Positions 1-9,286 of a DNA stretch of 64,000 nucleotides are shown one piece after another. The notes beneath the pieces were generated by a model. It made no database searches. It saw only the letters and a list, made by a program, of their open reading frames with translations, and was not told where the DNA came from. The position numbers and the translations under genes were made by a program. Location: NCBI GenBank assembly GCA_046328715.1, contig JAXLWB010000012.1, forward strand, positions 62,001 to 126,000, given 5' to 3'. Positions within the stretch are counted from its first letter, which is position 1, and each line of letters opens with the position of its first letter. Source of the stretch: JAXLWB01 sp046328715 (GTDB lineage Bacteria > Chloroflexota > Anaerolineae > Caldilineales > Caldilineaceae).

Positions 1-2
1 CG

Positions 3-3000
3 CAAGAGCCATTCTACCAGGCGCACCGCCCCTTTCGCAGCTACAAGGCATGGAACGAATTGCCGCTCGACCCACGATTAGCAGCAGCATTGGCGCAGCG
101 CACGGGTGGGCGGCCAGCCTATATCCATCAATCTGCTGCTGTCGAAGAGTTGCTTTCGCCGCAGGGTTGCCCTGTGGTCGTGACGACCGGCACAGGTTCA
201 GGCAAGTCAGAAGCCTTTTTGGTGCCTGTAATCCAGAACGCACTGGAGGATGCCACTCGATTCAAGCAAAATGGGCTGACTGCTATCCTGATTTATCCCA
301 TGAACGCACTGGCCAACGACCAAGAGAAACGCATCAACGAGTATTTGGAAAGCGCTGGCTTGCAGGGCGTCATCAAAGTCGCCAAATATGATCGTGGCAC
401 CTCTCAAAGTGAACGCGAGGCGCTGCGCAGCAAACCGCCCCACATCCTGCTCACCAACTACATGATGTTGGAGTATTTGCTCATCCGCCCAGCTGATCGT
501 GACGCGATCTTTGCCAATCATCGCTGTCGTTTTCTCGTGCTGGATGAGGTACACAGCTATCGTGGTACGCTGGGTAGCAACATCGCCCTGCTGGTTCGCC
601 GTCTACGTGCCCATTTAGACCGCGCCATTCAGGATTGGCAGCCCAACGTCAGCGCGGCCGATCAGACACGGCGCTATCCCAACCTGTTGCCGATTGGTAC
701 TTCAGCCACCATCAAAAGCATCAACGAAGCAGGTATCGGGGCGGACGAAGCGCGGCGGCAGCGTGACCAGGCTGTGCAAGCATTCTTTGCACCACTGGTA
801 GGGGTTGAGCCAGCTACCGTGCAAGTCTTTGGCGAAGAATTGGAAGAACTGCCCGTTCCGACTCAGGCGCACTATGCACCACGACCAGTTCAGCGATCCT
901 TGACTACACCCCAGGATCTGGAAGAGGTTCGTTTGGCGATCTGTGCGCTGGCTAATTTACCTGCTAGCACACCGTTGGCACAAGCGGTAAAACAGGCACG
1001 TATTTTGTGGGATCTCAATCATTGGCTGATCAAAAGGCCGAAGTCACTGCAAGATTTGGTAAATGCAATACGCACAGAAGTTCCAGAGCGCCAGCAGATG
1101 CCCGCTGAGGTTGTGCAACAAGAAGTGGAATTGGCATTGGCGGCTGGATCTGCTCTACCGGATGGCACAGATGGTGCACTTCGGCTGCGCGCACACCAAT
1201 TTATCCGGGGTGGCTGGCAGTTTCACCGCTGTCTCAACCCGGCGTGCGGCAAGCTCTACCCGATGGGTGAAGAAAGTTGCCGGGAATGTGGTTATCAAAC
1301 GGCACCCCTCCACCTCTGCCGCAACTGTGGTGCTGACTATCTTCAGCTTGCCGGTGACCCAGTCAGTGGCACATTGCATCCCTATCGCCAAGGCGAAGAA
1401 GCACAGGAGTGGTTGGTTTACACGCCTGAACGCTTTGAAAACGAGGCGATTCTGGATGAAGATGACGAGAGTGAGAGCGAAGGTGAACCCGCACCGCGTC
1501 GAAATCGAGCTGGCGCAGGCAATGTCCCTCGACAAATGGGTGGCACACCTGTTCATCAAGGCTCGCTCGATCCACGTTCTCTGCTCTTTAGTAGTAATCA
1601 AAATGATTATCCGCTGCACGTCATTATGTTGCCGCGGCGTACCAAATGCCTCTGTTGTGGTGGCACCGCAGGAAGTCGCAATGTCATCTCGCCTCTCTCC
1701 ATCGGTACTTCCGCCGCGCTCAAAGCTATGAGCGAGGGATTGTTAGGCGCACTAGAGCAAGCCAATCGCTCCAACCACAGTCACGATGGTAAGGATCGAC
1801 TGCTGATCTTCTGCGATAGTCGGCAAGATGCAGCCCATCAGGCCCGCTTTATTATCTTTGCCAGCCGCTACGATCGTATGCGCCGTCGCCTGATGCAAAT
1901 TTTGCAAGCGCAAGCTGTGCTCACCTTGCAGCGCGCCGTGGAGGAACTCGCTGTTGTTGGGCGTGATGATAACCCTCATCGCCCAGAAAATTCCCAAGCC
2001 CGGATCACCGGTGACCGCCGCCAAAAGATGCAGGCATGGGAAGAAGCACCCTTACTTGATGACATTGCGATGACGGCCGGTTATCGTGCTACCTTGCTCA
2101 ATCTTGGCTTGATTTGGGTGGAATATGAAGGGCTGTATCAGGAAGCTGCCACCAGCGGTGTAACTATTGCCGCGACCTTAGGCATAAGCGGCGAACAATT
2201 CGCCCATCTTTGTCGCTGTATCCTGGACGAAATGCGAGTGCGTGGGGCATTGTCCCGACCCTTGTTGCAGTATCATCCCAGCTACACCGGTTGTCCGGAG
2301 TTTGTCGAGAGCGCCGAATGGGAGCGCGCTGTTCGATTGCCACAGGGCTATCCTTGTGATGCAAATGGAAATCCCTTGCTACAGGCTGACAGTGCTACTG
2401 TGCCGCCAGGCATTCGTCTGCACAATGCCTGGCGCCGGGCAGGTGTGGGGGGGCGCCATCCCAGTGTGGGTCGCGTGCTGAGCCATCTGCTCCAACGTTA
2501 CGGCGTTGCCAACCCCACCGATGGCCAAGCAATGATGCAGGTGCTCAACTTTCTCTGTGACGGCAGTTTTCTGACACCGGTAACCCTTTATGGTTTTCAG
2601 CAGGGTCATCAACTCCTCCAGGTAAACAGCGAAGTGCTTCAACTGCGACTGTTGGATGATTCGAACCGTCGGCGCTGTCGAGTTTGTGGGTCACCTCGGG
2701 CGGGTGCAGCCATAGGCGCTCTATGTCCGGTCTGTCACGGTGTCATTGTTGAATGGCGCGAGGAAGAAATCGTCAACAACCGCAATGTGCAGCGCATTCG
2801 TGCGTTACAGTTGCCGCCATTGGTTGCGCAAGAACACACTGCCCAGGTTCCCAACAATCAACGCAGCGAGATTGAAGCCGATTTCAAAGCCAAACCAGAA
2901 GAGAGTCCTCTCAATTTGTTGGCTTGCTCACCTACCTTGGAGATGGGCATTGATGTAGGCGGTTTGGACGCAGTTGCCATGCGCAATGTGCCACCCCGTC

Positions 3001-4823
3001 CTGATAATTACGCTCAACGTGGTGGGCGTGCCGGGCGTCGTTCCCGGGTGGGGTTGGTCTTGGGCTATGCACGCAGCACTCCGCATGATCAATATTTCTA
3101 CGACCGCCCCCAGGAGATGATCGCCGGCGAAGTACCTGCGCCCGCCCTCACGTTACGCAATCGCGATGTGCTACTGCGCCATATCAACGCCATCGTCTTT
3201 GGTGCGGCTCAGCCCGGCTTGGCCGGTCGTATGGTCGAATATGTCAATGCCATGGGCGAACTCAACGAGGAGTCAATCAACAAGTTGATTGAAGCGTTAC
3301 GCGCCCAATTTGGCTATGCTCGCCAGCTAGCACAGGATGCATTTGGTCCGCTGTTGGCTGAGGCAGCTATTGACGCCAACGCCTTGCAACGTCACCTGGA
3401 TGAACTACCCAGCAAGGTGCGCAATGTCTTTGACCGCACTGCGCAACAGGTGCGTGAATTGCGCCGTCCAATGGAAGCCTACTACACCAACCTGCACGGT
3501 GCACGGGAAAACGTTCATGCAGGTGAGATGGTGGCGCGCTTGCTCGGCGTCCAGAGCGACAGCCAGACGCGCAGCGATGCTGATGATCGTTCGGCAGGCT
3601 ATCCCCTGCGCCGCTTTGCCGAGTTTGGCATCCTGCCTGGCTATGAATTTCCAACCGAACCTGCCACCTTGCGTCTGCTGGGCGACAAACAGGAAGATGA
3701 GCCAGTCAGCGTCGAGCGCCGAGTCGGATTGGCTCAATTCCAACCGGATGCCCAGGTCTATGCCCGTGCCAAACGATGGAAGGTAATTGGACTGGATAAT
3801 GCTTCACCCTGGAATCCACGAGGCGGGCAACCCTCCTGGCGCTATCAAGAGTGCAGTCAATGCCATCTGCGCTTTGATGCTCAGGAGCCGCGCTGTCCCC
3901 GTTGTGGACACACCGACACTAATACAGCACGCCCCGCCTTTGCCTACGGTGGCTTTGTAGCTCGACGCGACGAAGCACCTGTACTCAATGAAGAGGAGCG
4001 TATCGCCATGCGTAACCTGGTGGCGCTCAATCCACAATGGAATGGGGATGTCACTGGACGCTGGAGCAGCGCAGGCTGGTCACTGATGTTACGCCAACAG
4101 GAAACCGTCTACTGGCTCAACGAGGGGTTACCACTCACACAGAATGAGCGCGAGATGGGCGTGATCGGATTGACGCCTGAATTACGTGGTTTTAATCTCT
4201 GTCCCAGTTGTGGCGCAATGTTGCAGCCTATGCAGGTTACCCCTTCTGCCGAAGCTAACCGTGGGCGTCGCAATTCTCGTACGGCAACACGTGCTGCTGA
4301 AAACTTTGGCCATCATCGCAACTGTCCTCAATTGGCTACTACGCCCACAGCTCATGCCTTGAGCACCTATTCCAATGCCGAGACCTTGCGGCTACTCATT
4401 CCAATCAACTATGAAGAATGGAGTAGAGATGTACTCAACAACATTCGCAGTTGGGGACTATCATTAGGCTATGCATTGCACATCGGGCTTTGCCGTCAAT
4501 TTACGCTGGAAGGGAGTGAGATTGAATTTTCGTTGGAAGGTCCTTGGTCAGTCCAGCAAGAGGGGCGGCGACTTGGTTTGCTATCGCCTTTGTCGATCTG
4601 GTTTGGCAGGGAACGAACTATCCGCGTGCCGCCCGGGGAACTCAGCAGATTTGCCGGCTTACCTCGACTATCTTCGCTTCTCCGATTGCGAAACTGCCTG
4701 CTATCGTTGTCTCAAATCCTATACCAACCAACGCTATCACGAATATCTACAGTGGCCACTCTCCCTGCCCTCTCTGGAAGCATTGAGCGCCGAACCACCC
4801 ACGGCCAACCCCTCCAGAAGTAG
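3..4823 (+). CDS. Large DEAD/DEAH-box helicase with zinc-binding and DUF1998 regions (5' end outside window)
   Basis: The reading frame is open from the left edge, so the true start lies outside; the TTG at 60 is only the first start-like codon inside. Seen: a Q-motif-like AYIHQ, Walker A TGTGSGKS (nt 186-209), motif II DEVH (nt 543-554), GTSAT (from nt 696), and motif VI QRGGRAGRR (nt 3015-3041). Four CxxC-type zinc knuckle clusters lie near nt 1230-1340, 2680-2745, 3850-3920 and 4200-4225. This layout belongs to the large SF2 helicases whose C-terminus is DUF1998, related to MrfA/YprA and to DrmA of DISARM. Such proteins act on DNA in repair or defence; the role here is unknown because the left neighbours are not visible. 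The frame degenerates after about nt 4570: the last ~80 codons are not family-like, and the expected C-terminus continues in other frames (next entry). Confidence 0.85.
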   Translation, partial: QEPFYQAHRPFRSYKAWNELPLDPRLAAALAQRTGGRPAYIHQSAAVEELLSPQGCPVVVTTGTGSGKSEAFLVPVIQNALEDATRFKQNGLTAILIYPMNALANDQEKRINEYLESAGLQGVIKVAKYDRGTSQSEREALRSKPPHILLTNYMMLEYLLIRPADRDAIFANHRCRFLVLDEVHSYRGTLGSNIALLVRRLRAHLDRAIQDWQPNVSAADQTRRYPNLLPIGTSATIKSINEAGIGADEARRQRDQAVQAFFAPLVGVEPATVQVFGEELEELPVPTQAHYAPRPVQRSLTTPQDLEEVRLAICALANLPASTPLAQAVKQARILWDLNHWLIKRPKSLQDLVNAIRTEVPERQQMPAEVVQQEVELALAAGSALPDGTDGALRLRAHQFIRGGWQFHRCLNPACGKLYPMGEESCRECGYQTAPLHLCRNCGADYLQLAGDPVSGTLHPYRQGEEAQEWLVYTPERFENEAILDEDDESESEGEPAPRRNRAGAGNVPRQMGGTPVHQGSLDPRSLLFSSNQNDYPLHVIMLPRRTKCLCCGGTAGSRNVISPLSIGTSAALKAMSEGLLGALEQANRSNHSHDGKDRLLIFCDSRQDAAHQARFIIFASRYDRMRRRLMQILQAQAVLTLQRAVEELAVVGRDDNPHRPENSQARITGDRRQKMQAWEEAPLLDDIAMTAGYRATLLNLGLIWVEYEGLYQEAATSGVTIAATLGISGEQFAHLCRCILDEMRVRGALSRPLLQYHPSYTGCPEFVESAEWERAVRLPQGYPCDANGNPLLQADSATVPPGIRLHNAWRRAGVGGRHPSVGRVLSHLLQRYGVANPTDGQAMMQVLNFLCDGSFLTPVTLYGFQQGHQLLQVNSEVLQLRLLDDSNRRRCRVCGSPRAGAAIGALCPVCHGVIVEWREEEIVNNRNVQRIRALQLPPLVAQEHTAQVPNNQRSEIEADFKAKPEESPLNLLACSPTLEMGIDVGGLDAVAMRNVPPRPDNYAQRGGRAGRRSRVGLVLGYARSTPHDQYFYDRPQEMIAGEVPAPALTLRNRDVLLRHINAIVFGAAQPGLAGRMVEYVNAMGELNEESINKLIEALRAQFGYARQLAQDAFGPLLAEAAIDANALQRHLDELPSKVRNVFDRTAQQVRELRRPMEAYYTNLHGARENVHAGEMVARLLGVQSDSQTRSDADDRSAGYPLRRFAEFGILPGYEFPTEPATLRLLGDKQEDEPVSVERRVGLAQFQPDAQVYARAKRWKVIGLDNASPWNPRGGQPSWRYQECSQCHLRFDAQEPRCPRCGHTDTNTARPAFAYGGFVARRDEAPVLNEEERIAMRNLVALNPQWNGDVTGRWSSAGWSLMLRQQETVYWLNEGLPLTQNEREMGVIGLTPELRGFNLCPSCGAMLQPMQVTPSAEANRGRRNSRTATRAAENFGHHRNCPQLATTPTAHALSTYSNAETLRLLIPINYEEWSRDVLNNIRSWGLSLGYALHIGLCRQFTLEGSEIEFSLEGPWSVQQEGRRLGLLSPLSIWFGRERTIRVPPGELSRFAGLPRLSSLLRLRNCLLSLSQILYQPTLSRISTVATLPALSGSIERRTTHGQPLQK

Positions 4824-5179
4824 GCGATATTTACGATCCACAGCCCTGGCTGGAAGCCTATTGCCGCTGGCGTCGGTTCCCCTCTCGAATTACGCTTTTG
4901 GCGACTCTTCCCGCACAACGTGACGCCAACCGACTAGACAACACCCAATTTTCCCTCAATGGCAGCCAACGACTACTCACCATCGCCGACTTTTCTTGAC
5001 GACGCCTGGCGATCTATGTCGACGGCGCTTCAGTGCATGTCGGTGCCGATGCCGAGCAGGATCGCTACATTCGGCAACGTTTGCAAAACATGGAACCGGC
5101 GTGGCGAGTGAGCGACGTTACGAAAGCGCAGGGCCTTGTTAGCGGTACAGAACTGGTGAATTGGTTGCAGGTACTGTGA
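4544..5179 (+). pseudogene. Out-of-frame remnant of the helicase C-terminus (DUF1998 end plus nuclease-like tail)
   Basis: The expected end of the helicase is present but scattered over frames. A segment reading IAFVDLVWQGTNY occurs in the frame containing 4544. The DUF1998 signature CETACYRCLKSYTNQRYHE is in the frame containing 4471. GDIYDPQPWLEAY follows in the frame of 4820, AAGVGSPLELRFWRLF returns to the frame of 4471, and RRLAIYVDGASVHVG runs in the frame of 5177 after an in-frame TGA at 4997-4999, ending at the TGA at 5177-5179. About five frame changes and one stop in 600 bp indicate decay of the 3' end, or local assembly error. The final module resembles the Vsr/DUF559-type nuclease-like tail found on long helicases of this kind. 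Confidence 0.75.
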
Positions 5180-5491
5180 TAAATGTATCTGTGAACAGAT
5201 TATCTTGACGCAAATTTAAAGGTTCTCAAATTCAGGAAGGTGATGACCAAATCGACTGGTAGGCGATTAGGTTGCAAGGAGTTTAGAGAAGATTGCTTCC
5301 TTCAACAGATATTCTAGTTATAACTACCGTGCCTCGTACCAGTCCGAAAGATCAGATGCTTGTAGATACCGAAAAGTGACGCGATCTACATTTGTGCTTC
5401 TAAAAGCAGAGCTACAGGTACTCATGCTCACTTTGTCATAATAGAGAATTAGATGGACGCCAAGCGCACGATCCCTCGCTTTATGATACCA
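5180..5491. other. Intergenic, nothing recognised
   Basis: About 310 bp between the decayed helicase end and the 43-bp repeat array. No gene, strong hairpin or convincing promoter was found. Short open frames here have no ribosome binding site or family-like sequence. Confidence 0.5.
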
Positions 5492-6219
5492 AACCTATCG
5501 CTCCGACTCGTCAATCTGTCCAAGGAAGTCTTGAGCAGATCTTCCCTGAACTTTCTGCAAATTCACAGAAATGTAGAGCAGATCTGCCCCAGCACTTTTA
5601 CCAAAGCCTATAAGCCCAAGTCAGATCGTCTCTACACTTTGTACAAATTGTACTCCCTTCAGGTCAGATCGTCTGCGCCGCCCTACAAGTTGCCAGAGGG
5701 ACAGGGAAGATCGGCTTTGCATTCTGTTGAATCTGTGCAAAAGGCGGGGACGATCTGCTGCGCCTTAGGATCAAAGTGCAGCAAGTCCGGGGCAGACTGG
5801 CTCTGCTTGGGCTGCAAATGGATGAAAGTACTGGGCGGATCTTCTCTGGCCAAGTTGCAGAATCATGGAAGCGCGGAGCAGATCGTCTCACCGAGTTGTA
5901 CAACAGGCAGAATGCGCAGAGGAGATCTTCCCTACGTATTCTGCATTCTGTACAGGGTAAGGGGAAGATCGGCTGTGCGTTGCCTGCAAAGTGCGGAAAG
6001 TCCAGGGCAGCTCTGCCCTGGCTATATAGCATGTTGTACATGACCAGGACGGATTGTCTCTGGACTTTATACAAAGTGCAGAAGTGCCTGATCCGATCGG
6101 TTCTGCCCGATCTACAAAATGGCGAAAGTGCAGGGCAGATCGGCTGCGCGCTGAGTACAAAATGGAGGAAATTCAGGTCAGATCTGCTCAACACCTGGAT
6201 CGATGGGTTATGCTTGTAG
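5492..6219. repeat. Array of ~17 degenerate 43-bp tandem units
   Basis: A GATC-like tetramer recurs at 5496, 5538, 5581, 5624, 5667, 5709, 5752, 5795, 5838, 5881, 5924, 5967, 6010, 6052, 6095, 6138 and 6181, so every step is 42 or 43 bp. It is exactly GATC in 13 of the 17. Each unit starts near GGCAGATCGGCTCTGC and continues with a palindrome-like ACTTTGTACAAAGTGC and a purine-rich AGAAAGTGCAG, but single units match this eye-made consensus only partly. Several units can fold as hairpins around the TTGTACAA centre. Because 43 is not a multiple of 3, the unit is read in all three frames, which explains long open frames on both strands without implying a protein. There are no spacers, so it is not a CRISPR array. 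Function is unknown. Confidence 0.85.
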
Positions 6220-6220
6220 G

Positions 6221-6323
6221 CAACGCAAATAAACATGGCACTTGGTAGGGGCATCCGCTTGCCGGTGCCCTGGGGCGACCGCAAGGGTCCGCCCCTACCA
6301 GTGGGTCACTTCTATTTGCGTTG
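6221..6323. mobile_element. 103-bp palindromic MITE-like element (GTAGGGGC type)
   Basis: Outer inverted repeats CAACGCAAATA (6221-6231) and TATTTGCGTTG (6313-6323) enclose an inner pair TGGTAGGGGC / GCCCCTACCA (6243-6252 and 6291-6300) and the sequence GGGCGACCGCAAGGG. It has no coding capacity. A decayed relative with GGGCAACCGCAAGGGTGTGCCCCTACG lies near 28737-28770. The nested inverted repeats suggest a non-autonomous mobile or hairpin-forming dispersed repeat. Confidence 0.65.
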
Positions 6324-6830
6324 TCTATTAGAACCAAGTGCCTTTCAGTTTTGCCCGTAGTAACGTGTTTTGTGTTTTTGGGCTAACAGTGACTTTGTCA
6401 TTTCTCGCTCAAAACTGCTTTCGCTCGAAATCTTGTACGTTGCGGCCCAAGATTTCTCCTCGAAAAAACCTGGGAGTCCTTTGGGCATCGAAATGACAAA
6501 TTCCTCGATTCACAAAATCCGTTGGTATCAGCAGTTTTAGGGCAGCCCGAATTGTAATGTATTCCATAGTGGAATGGGTCTGGCAACATGACCCTACCCC
6601 CCGCGCATGCAACACCGGTCGCCACGATCTAAGACGGAGCGGCTGATCTGGACTGGTGCGATGCATGAGACTCACCGTGCGTCGCACTGTCGTAGACTAC
6701 TTGATCCATTTAACCTCATTGCCGACAGTGCATCGCACGACGGGTCGCTCTCGTATACCCATTGGTAAGGGAAGGTAGGCCCCTTACTGACGTGCAGGGT
6801 TCTGAAGCTCCGCCTCTATTCGCCAAACGC
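6324..6830. other. Intergenic region with repeat relics
   Basis: About 500 bp without a credible gene. It contains a relic with TCGCTCGAAA...AAATGACAAA words that resembles 12235-12370, an inverted repeat with 17-bp arms (6676-6692 and 6723-6739, two mismatches), and one copy of the CTTACTGACGTGC element at 6779-6812. Short minus-strand open frames here cross these relics and look accidental. Confidence 0.5.
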
Positions 6831-6859
6831 TTGACAGCCCGATCTGAATTTTGTAGACT
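6831..6859 (+). promoter_or_regulatory. Sigma70-like promoter upstream of the 6999 dehydratase gene
   Basis: TTGACA (6831-6836), a 17-bp spacer and TAGACT (6854-6859). The predicted transcript starts near 6866, leaving a leader of about 130 nt. The promoter before the toxin-antitoxin pair at 59893 has identical hexamers and spacing. Confidence 0.6.
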
Positions 6860-6998
6860 GTGTTCCGATAGCAGCAACGAATAACGCAGAAAATGCCTAT
6901 TTTCTTCTTTTACTTTGCGACTTTGCAGCCTTGCGTAAAATTTTCTTTAAAATCCGTGTGAACCCTGTGCATCCGTGTACCAATCATGGAGTCTCTCT

Positions 6999-8171
6999 AT
7001 GAAAATCAGCGACGTCTCTATCCTGCGCCTTGCTGGGACTTTCACCTCTCCACCCTTTCCGCCGGGAGATCGTCAGGCGCAACAGCTTGACATCTACCCT
7101 GAATTCAATGCCAGAAATCCCGCAAGTGGTGTTGGTTCTAGCCGCATCGAAGCGCTCTATGTCGAGGTGCAAACAGATGAAGGGTTGCGGGGTTGGGGGG
7201 CCGATTCAGGAGTTCAGGCTTTTCCGATCGTCAAGACGTTGCGCCCATTCTTGCCCGGTCGCGACCCATTGGCGACTGAACTACTCTACGACCAAATGAT
7301 CCGCCTGGATCGTCACGGGCGTTCCGGCTACTTTATGACTGCGGTCAGTGCCGTGGACTGTGCGCTGTGGGATCTCAAGGGTAAGGCGTGGGGCCAACCT
7401 GTCTATCGGCTGCTGGGCGGACCAACCCGGTCTGCCGTGCCTGCTTATGCCAGTATGTTGAGCTTCTCGGTCGATCCTGAAGCTGCGGCCCAGACAGCCA
7501 AAGAGTACAGAGGGTTAGGTTATACGGCGCAGAAGTGGTTTTTCCGCTATGGACCGGGAGATGGCGCAGTCGGGCTGGAGAAGAATCTGGCGCTGGCCTA
7601 CGCGGTGCGCGAGGCAGTTGGCGGCAATTACAAGCTAATGTTTGATGCTTTCATGGGCTGGGATGCGACCTACGCCGCCGAGATGCTGCGCAAGTTGGAG
7701 CCGATCCAGCCTGTCTGGATGGAAGAGCCCATTCCACCCGAGCATGTCGGCAGTTTTCAAAAGCTACGCCAAAACACAAAGGTGCCACTCGCCACCGGCG
7801 AACACATTTACACCCGCTGGCAAACCAAGGAGTTACTTGTGAACCAAGCGGTAGACTTTCTGCAAAACGACCCGGACTGGACTGGCGGCATCACTGAGTT
7901 AAGCAAAGTCTGTGCCTTGGCCTCTGCCTTCGACGTGCCAGTGGTTGCGCACGGCCATTCGTTGCTGCCAGCACTTCATGTGGCAGGGGCACAATCTCCT
8001 GGCACAGTACCCTTTGTCGAGTTTCTGATTCGCCACCAGCCCGCCAAGCAACATTTTCAGACGCATTTCTTGCAGCCTGAGAATGGAAGCGTGACACTGC
8101 CTTCGGGTCCGGGTTTAGGTTTTGTGTTGGATGAAGCGAAAATCGAGGAACGGGCAGAGCTGCGCTATTAG
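6999..8171 (+). CDS. Enolase-superfamily dehydratase (mandelate racemase/muconate lactonizing type)
   Basis: A 390-aa cytosolic enzyme expected to abstract the proton next to a carboxylate, most often dehydrating a sugar acid. Seen: a Lys-containing QKWFFRYG strand near residue 178, and three metal ligands in the barrel: Asp in MFDAF (~215), Glu in WMEEPIPPE (~241) and Glu in ATGEHIY (~267). A His follows in VVAHGHS (~318). The N-terminal capping domain is complete. The start at ATG 6999 is preferred because GGAG lies 7 bases upstream; an upstream in-frame extension to 6975 has no site. The gene is convergent with the ROK kinase, and a strong hairpin separates them. The substrate cannot be assigned from sequence; the second enolase-family gene at 60680 looks closer to galactonate dehydratase. 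Confidence 0.88.
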   Translation: MKISDVSILRLAGTFTSPPFPPGDRQAQQLDIYPEFNARNPASGVGSSRIEALYVEVQTDEGLRGWGADSGVQAFPIVKTLRPFLPGRDPLATELLYDQMIRLDRHGRSGYFMTAVSAVDCALWDLKGKAWGQPVYRLLGGPTRSAVPAYASMLSFSVDPEAAAQTAKEYRGLGYTAQKWFFRYGPGDGAVGLEKNLALAYAVREAVGGNYKLMFDAFMGWDATYAAEMLRKLEPIQPVWMEEPIPPEHVGSFQKLRQNTKVPLATGEHIYTRWQTKELLVNQAVDFLQNDPDWTGGITELSKVCALASAFDVPVVAHGHSLLPALHVAGAQSPGTVPFVEFLIRHQPAKQHFQTHFLQPENGSVTLPSGPGLGFVLDEAKIEERAELRY

Positions 8172-8191
8172 GATTTGCACAGGCAGCCAGT

Positions 8192-8253
8192 CCTGCGGGA
8201 GGTGGGCGGCGAGCGATTGCCAAGGCGAGTTTCGTCTGCCCACCTCCCGCAGG
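8192..8253. terminator. 16-bp perfect stem between convergent genes; relative of the 59725 element
   Basis: Arms CCTGCGGGAGGTGGGC (8192-8207) and GCCCACCTCCCGCAGG (8238-8253) form a perfect stem between the stop codons of the dehydratase and the ROK kinase. The inner sequence GGCGAGCGATTGCCAAGGCGAG closely matches the MITE-like element at 59725-59833, so a mobile hairpin may now serve as a bidirectional terminator. Confidence 0.65.
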
Positions 8254-8265
8254 TCGGGTCTTACA

Positions 8266-9162
8266 TCAGGCGTTTTGTAACGCCAGTTCAGCTAGCGCAA
8301 TGGCACCCAATACACCTGCCCGGTCGCCTAGGGCAGGGGGTACGATATACTCATCCATGTGCTCCAAAATCTGTGACGACTGGATGTAGCCGTTCAGTAA
8401 GGAACGCACTCGTTCGTAAATTAAAGGAAAGAGTTGGTGCTGTTCCATCACACCACCGCCCATGATGATGCGTTGGGGTGAGAGGGTCGTAATAATGTTG
8501 ATCAGTCCAAGCGAAAGGTAGTGTGCTTCGAGTTCCCAGGCAGGATGGTTGATTGGTAATTCTTGGGCCTTCTTTTTCCAACGATCAGCAATGGCTGGGC
8601 CAGCCGCTAACCCTTCCCAACAGTCACCATGATACTTGCACCAACCTGCGTATGGGTCAGCATCCCAGTTATGTGGGATAAACATATGGCCCATCTCGGG
8701 GTGCAACAATCCATGCATCAACTTGCCATTGACCATGCCACCACCACCCAAACCCGTGCCAATGGTCAAATATATAAAAGTATCGAGCCCCTGTGCAGCA
8801 CCATAGCAATATTCGCCGAGGGCAGCGCCATTGACATCGGTATCGAAACCTATTGGGAGATCAAATGTTTCGCGCAGCGCACCCACAAAGTTATAGTTTG
8901 CCCAGCCTGGTTTTGGCGTGCTGGTGACATAACCAAAAGTAGGAGAAGCAGGGTTCGGGTCAATCGGGCCAAACGATGCAATGCCGATGGCTGCTAAGGG
9001 TGTATTTTTCTGATGCTTTTGGAAAAAGCCAACCACATTGGCGATGGTTTCAGAGGGGGTCGTCGTCGGGAAACGTGTCTGTGCGCGCATGTCATTCGGT
9101 CCTGAACCAATGGCACAGACGACCTTCGTGCCTCCTGCTTCAATTCCTCCAAAAAACTGCAT
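8266..9162 (-). CDS. ROK-family sugar kinase, probably fructokinase-like
   Basis: A 298-aa ATP-dependent sugar kinase. Seen: the N-terminal phosphate-binding GGIEAGGTK, an Asp in the DTDVNGAA motif (catalytic base region near residue 109), the adenosine-side TIGTGLGGGG (~133-142), and the ROK zinc site formed by His in HPEMGH (154/159) followed by Cys175, His178 and Cys181. The sequence starts FFGGIEAGG, as in the YdhR/GmuE-type fructokinases. A near-ideal AGGAGG precedes the ATG. It is convergent with the dehydratase at 6999, so the two are not co-transcribed, but both fit sugar use. The exact hexose is not readable from the sequence. Confidence 0.9.
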   Translation of the reverse strand: MQFFGGIEAGGTKVVCAIGSGPNDMRAQTRFPTTTPSETIANVVGFFQKHQKNTPLAAIGIASFGPIDPNPASPTFGYVTSTPKPGWANYNFVGALRETFDLPIGFDTDVNGAALGEYCYGAAQGLDTFIYLTIGTGLGGGGMVNGKLMHGLLHPEMGHMFIPHNWDADPYAGWCKYHGDCWEGLAAGPAIADRWKKKAQELPINHPAWELEAHYLSLGLINIITTLSPQRIIMGGGVMEQHQLFPLIYERVRSLLNGYIQSSQILEHMDEYIVPPALGDRAGVLGAIALAELALQNA

Positions 9163-9286
9163 AGTTCCTCCTTGTGTTGCATGTAAATTTCTCGCCTATG
9201 AGCACAAAAGATTAACCAACCTGGGAGCATGGCGTGATAAGGCGAGAGTTTTAAAATAATATTATTAGATTTTGTAGCTTATGGAA

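Noticed and set aside
1063..1731. 222-aa plus-strand frame inside the helicase
   Set aside because: It is a shadow of the helicase frame; the helicase zinc knuckles lie in the long frame at the same place.
3..5179. DISARM defence system based on a DrmA-like helicase
   Set aside because: Only one gene is visible and no drmB, drmC, methyltransferase or other partner lies to the right; the left side is outside the window. The assignment would be guesswork.
5492..6219. CRISPR array
   Set aside because: Units are contiguous, strongly diverged and have no unique spacers; no cas genes are present.
5453..6284. Long open frames on both strands (196 aa plus, 206 aa minus, 147 aa plus) as possible genes
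   Set aside because: They run through the 43-bp array, whose unit is not a multiple of 3 and lacks stops, so openness in several frames is expected. No ribosome binding site and no family-like sequence.
6409..6687. Minus-strand frames of 75-92 aa as small genes
   Set aside because: They cross repeat relics, lack a ribosome binding site and show no protein-like pattern.
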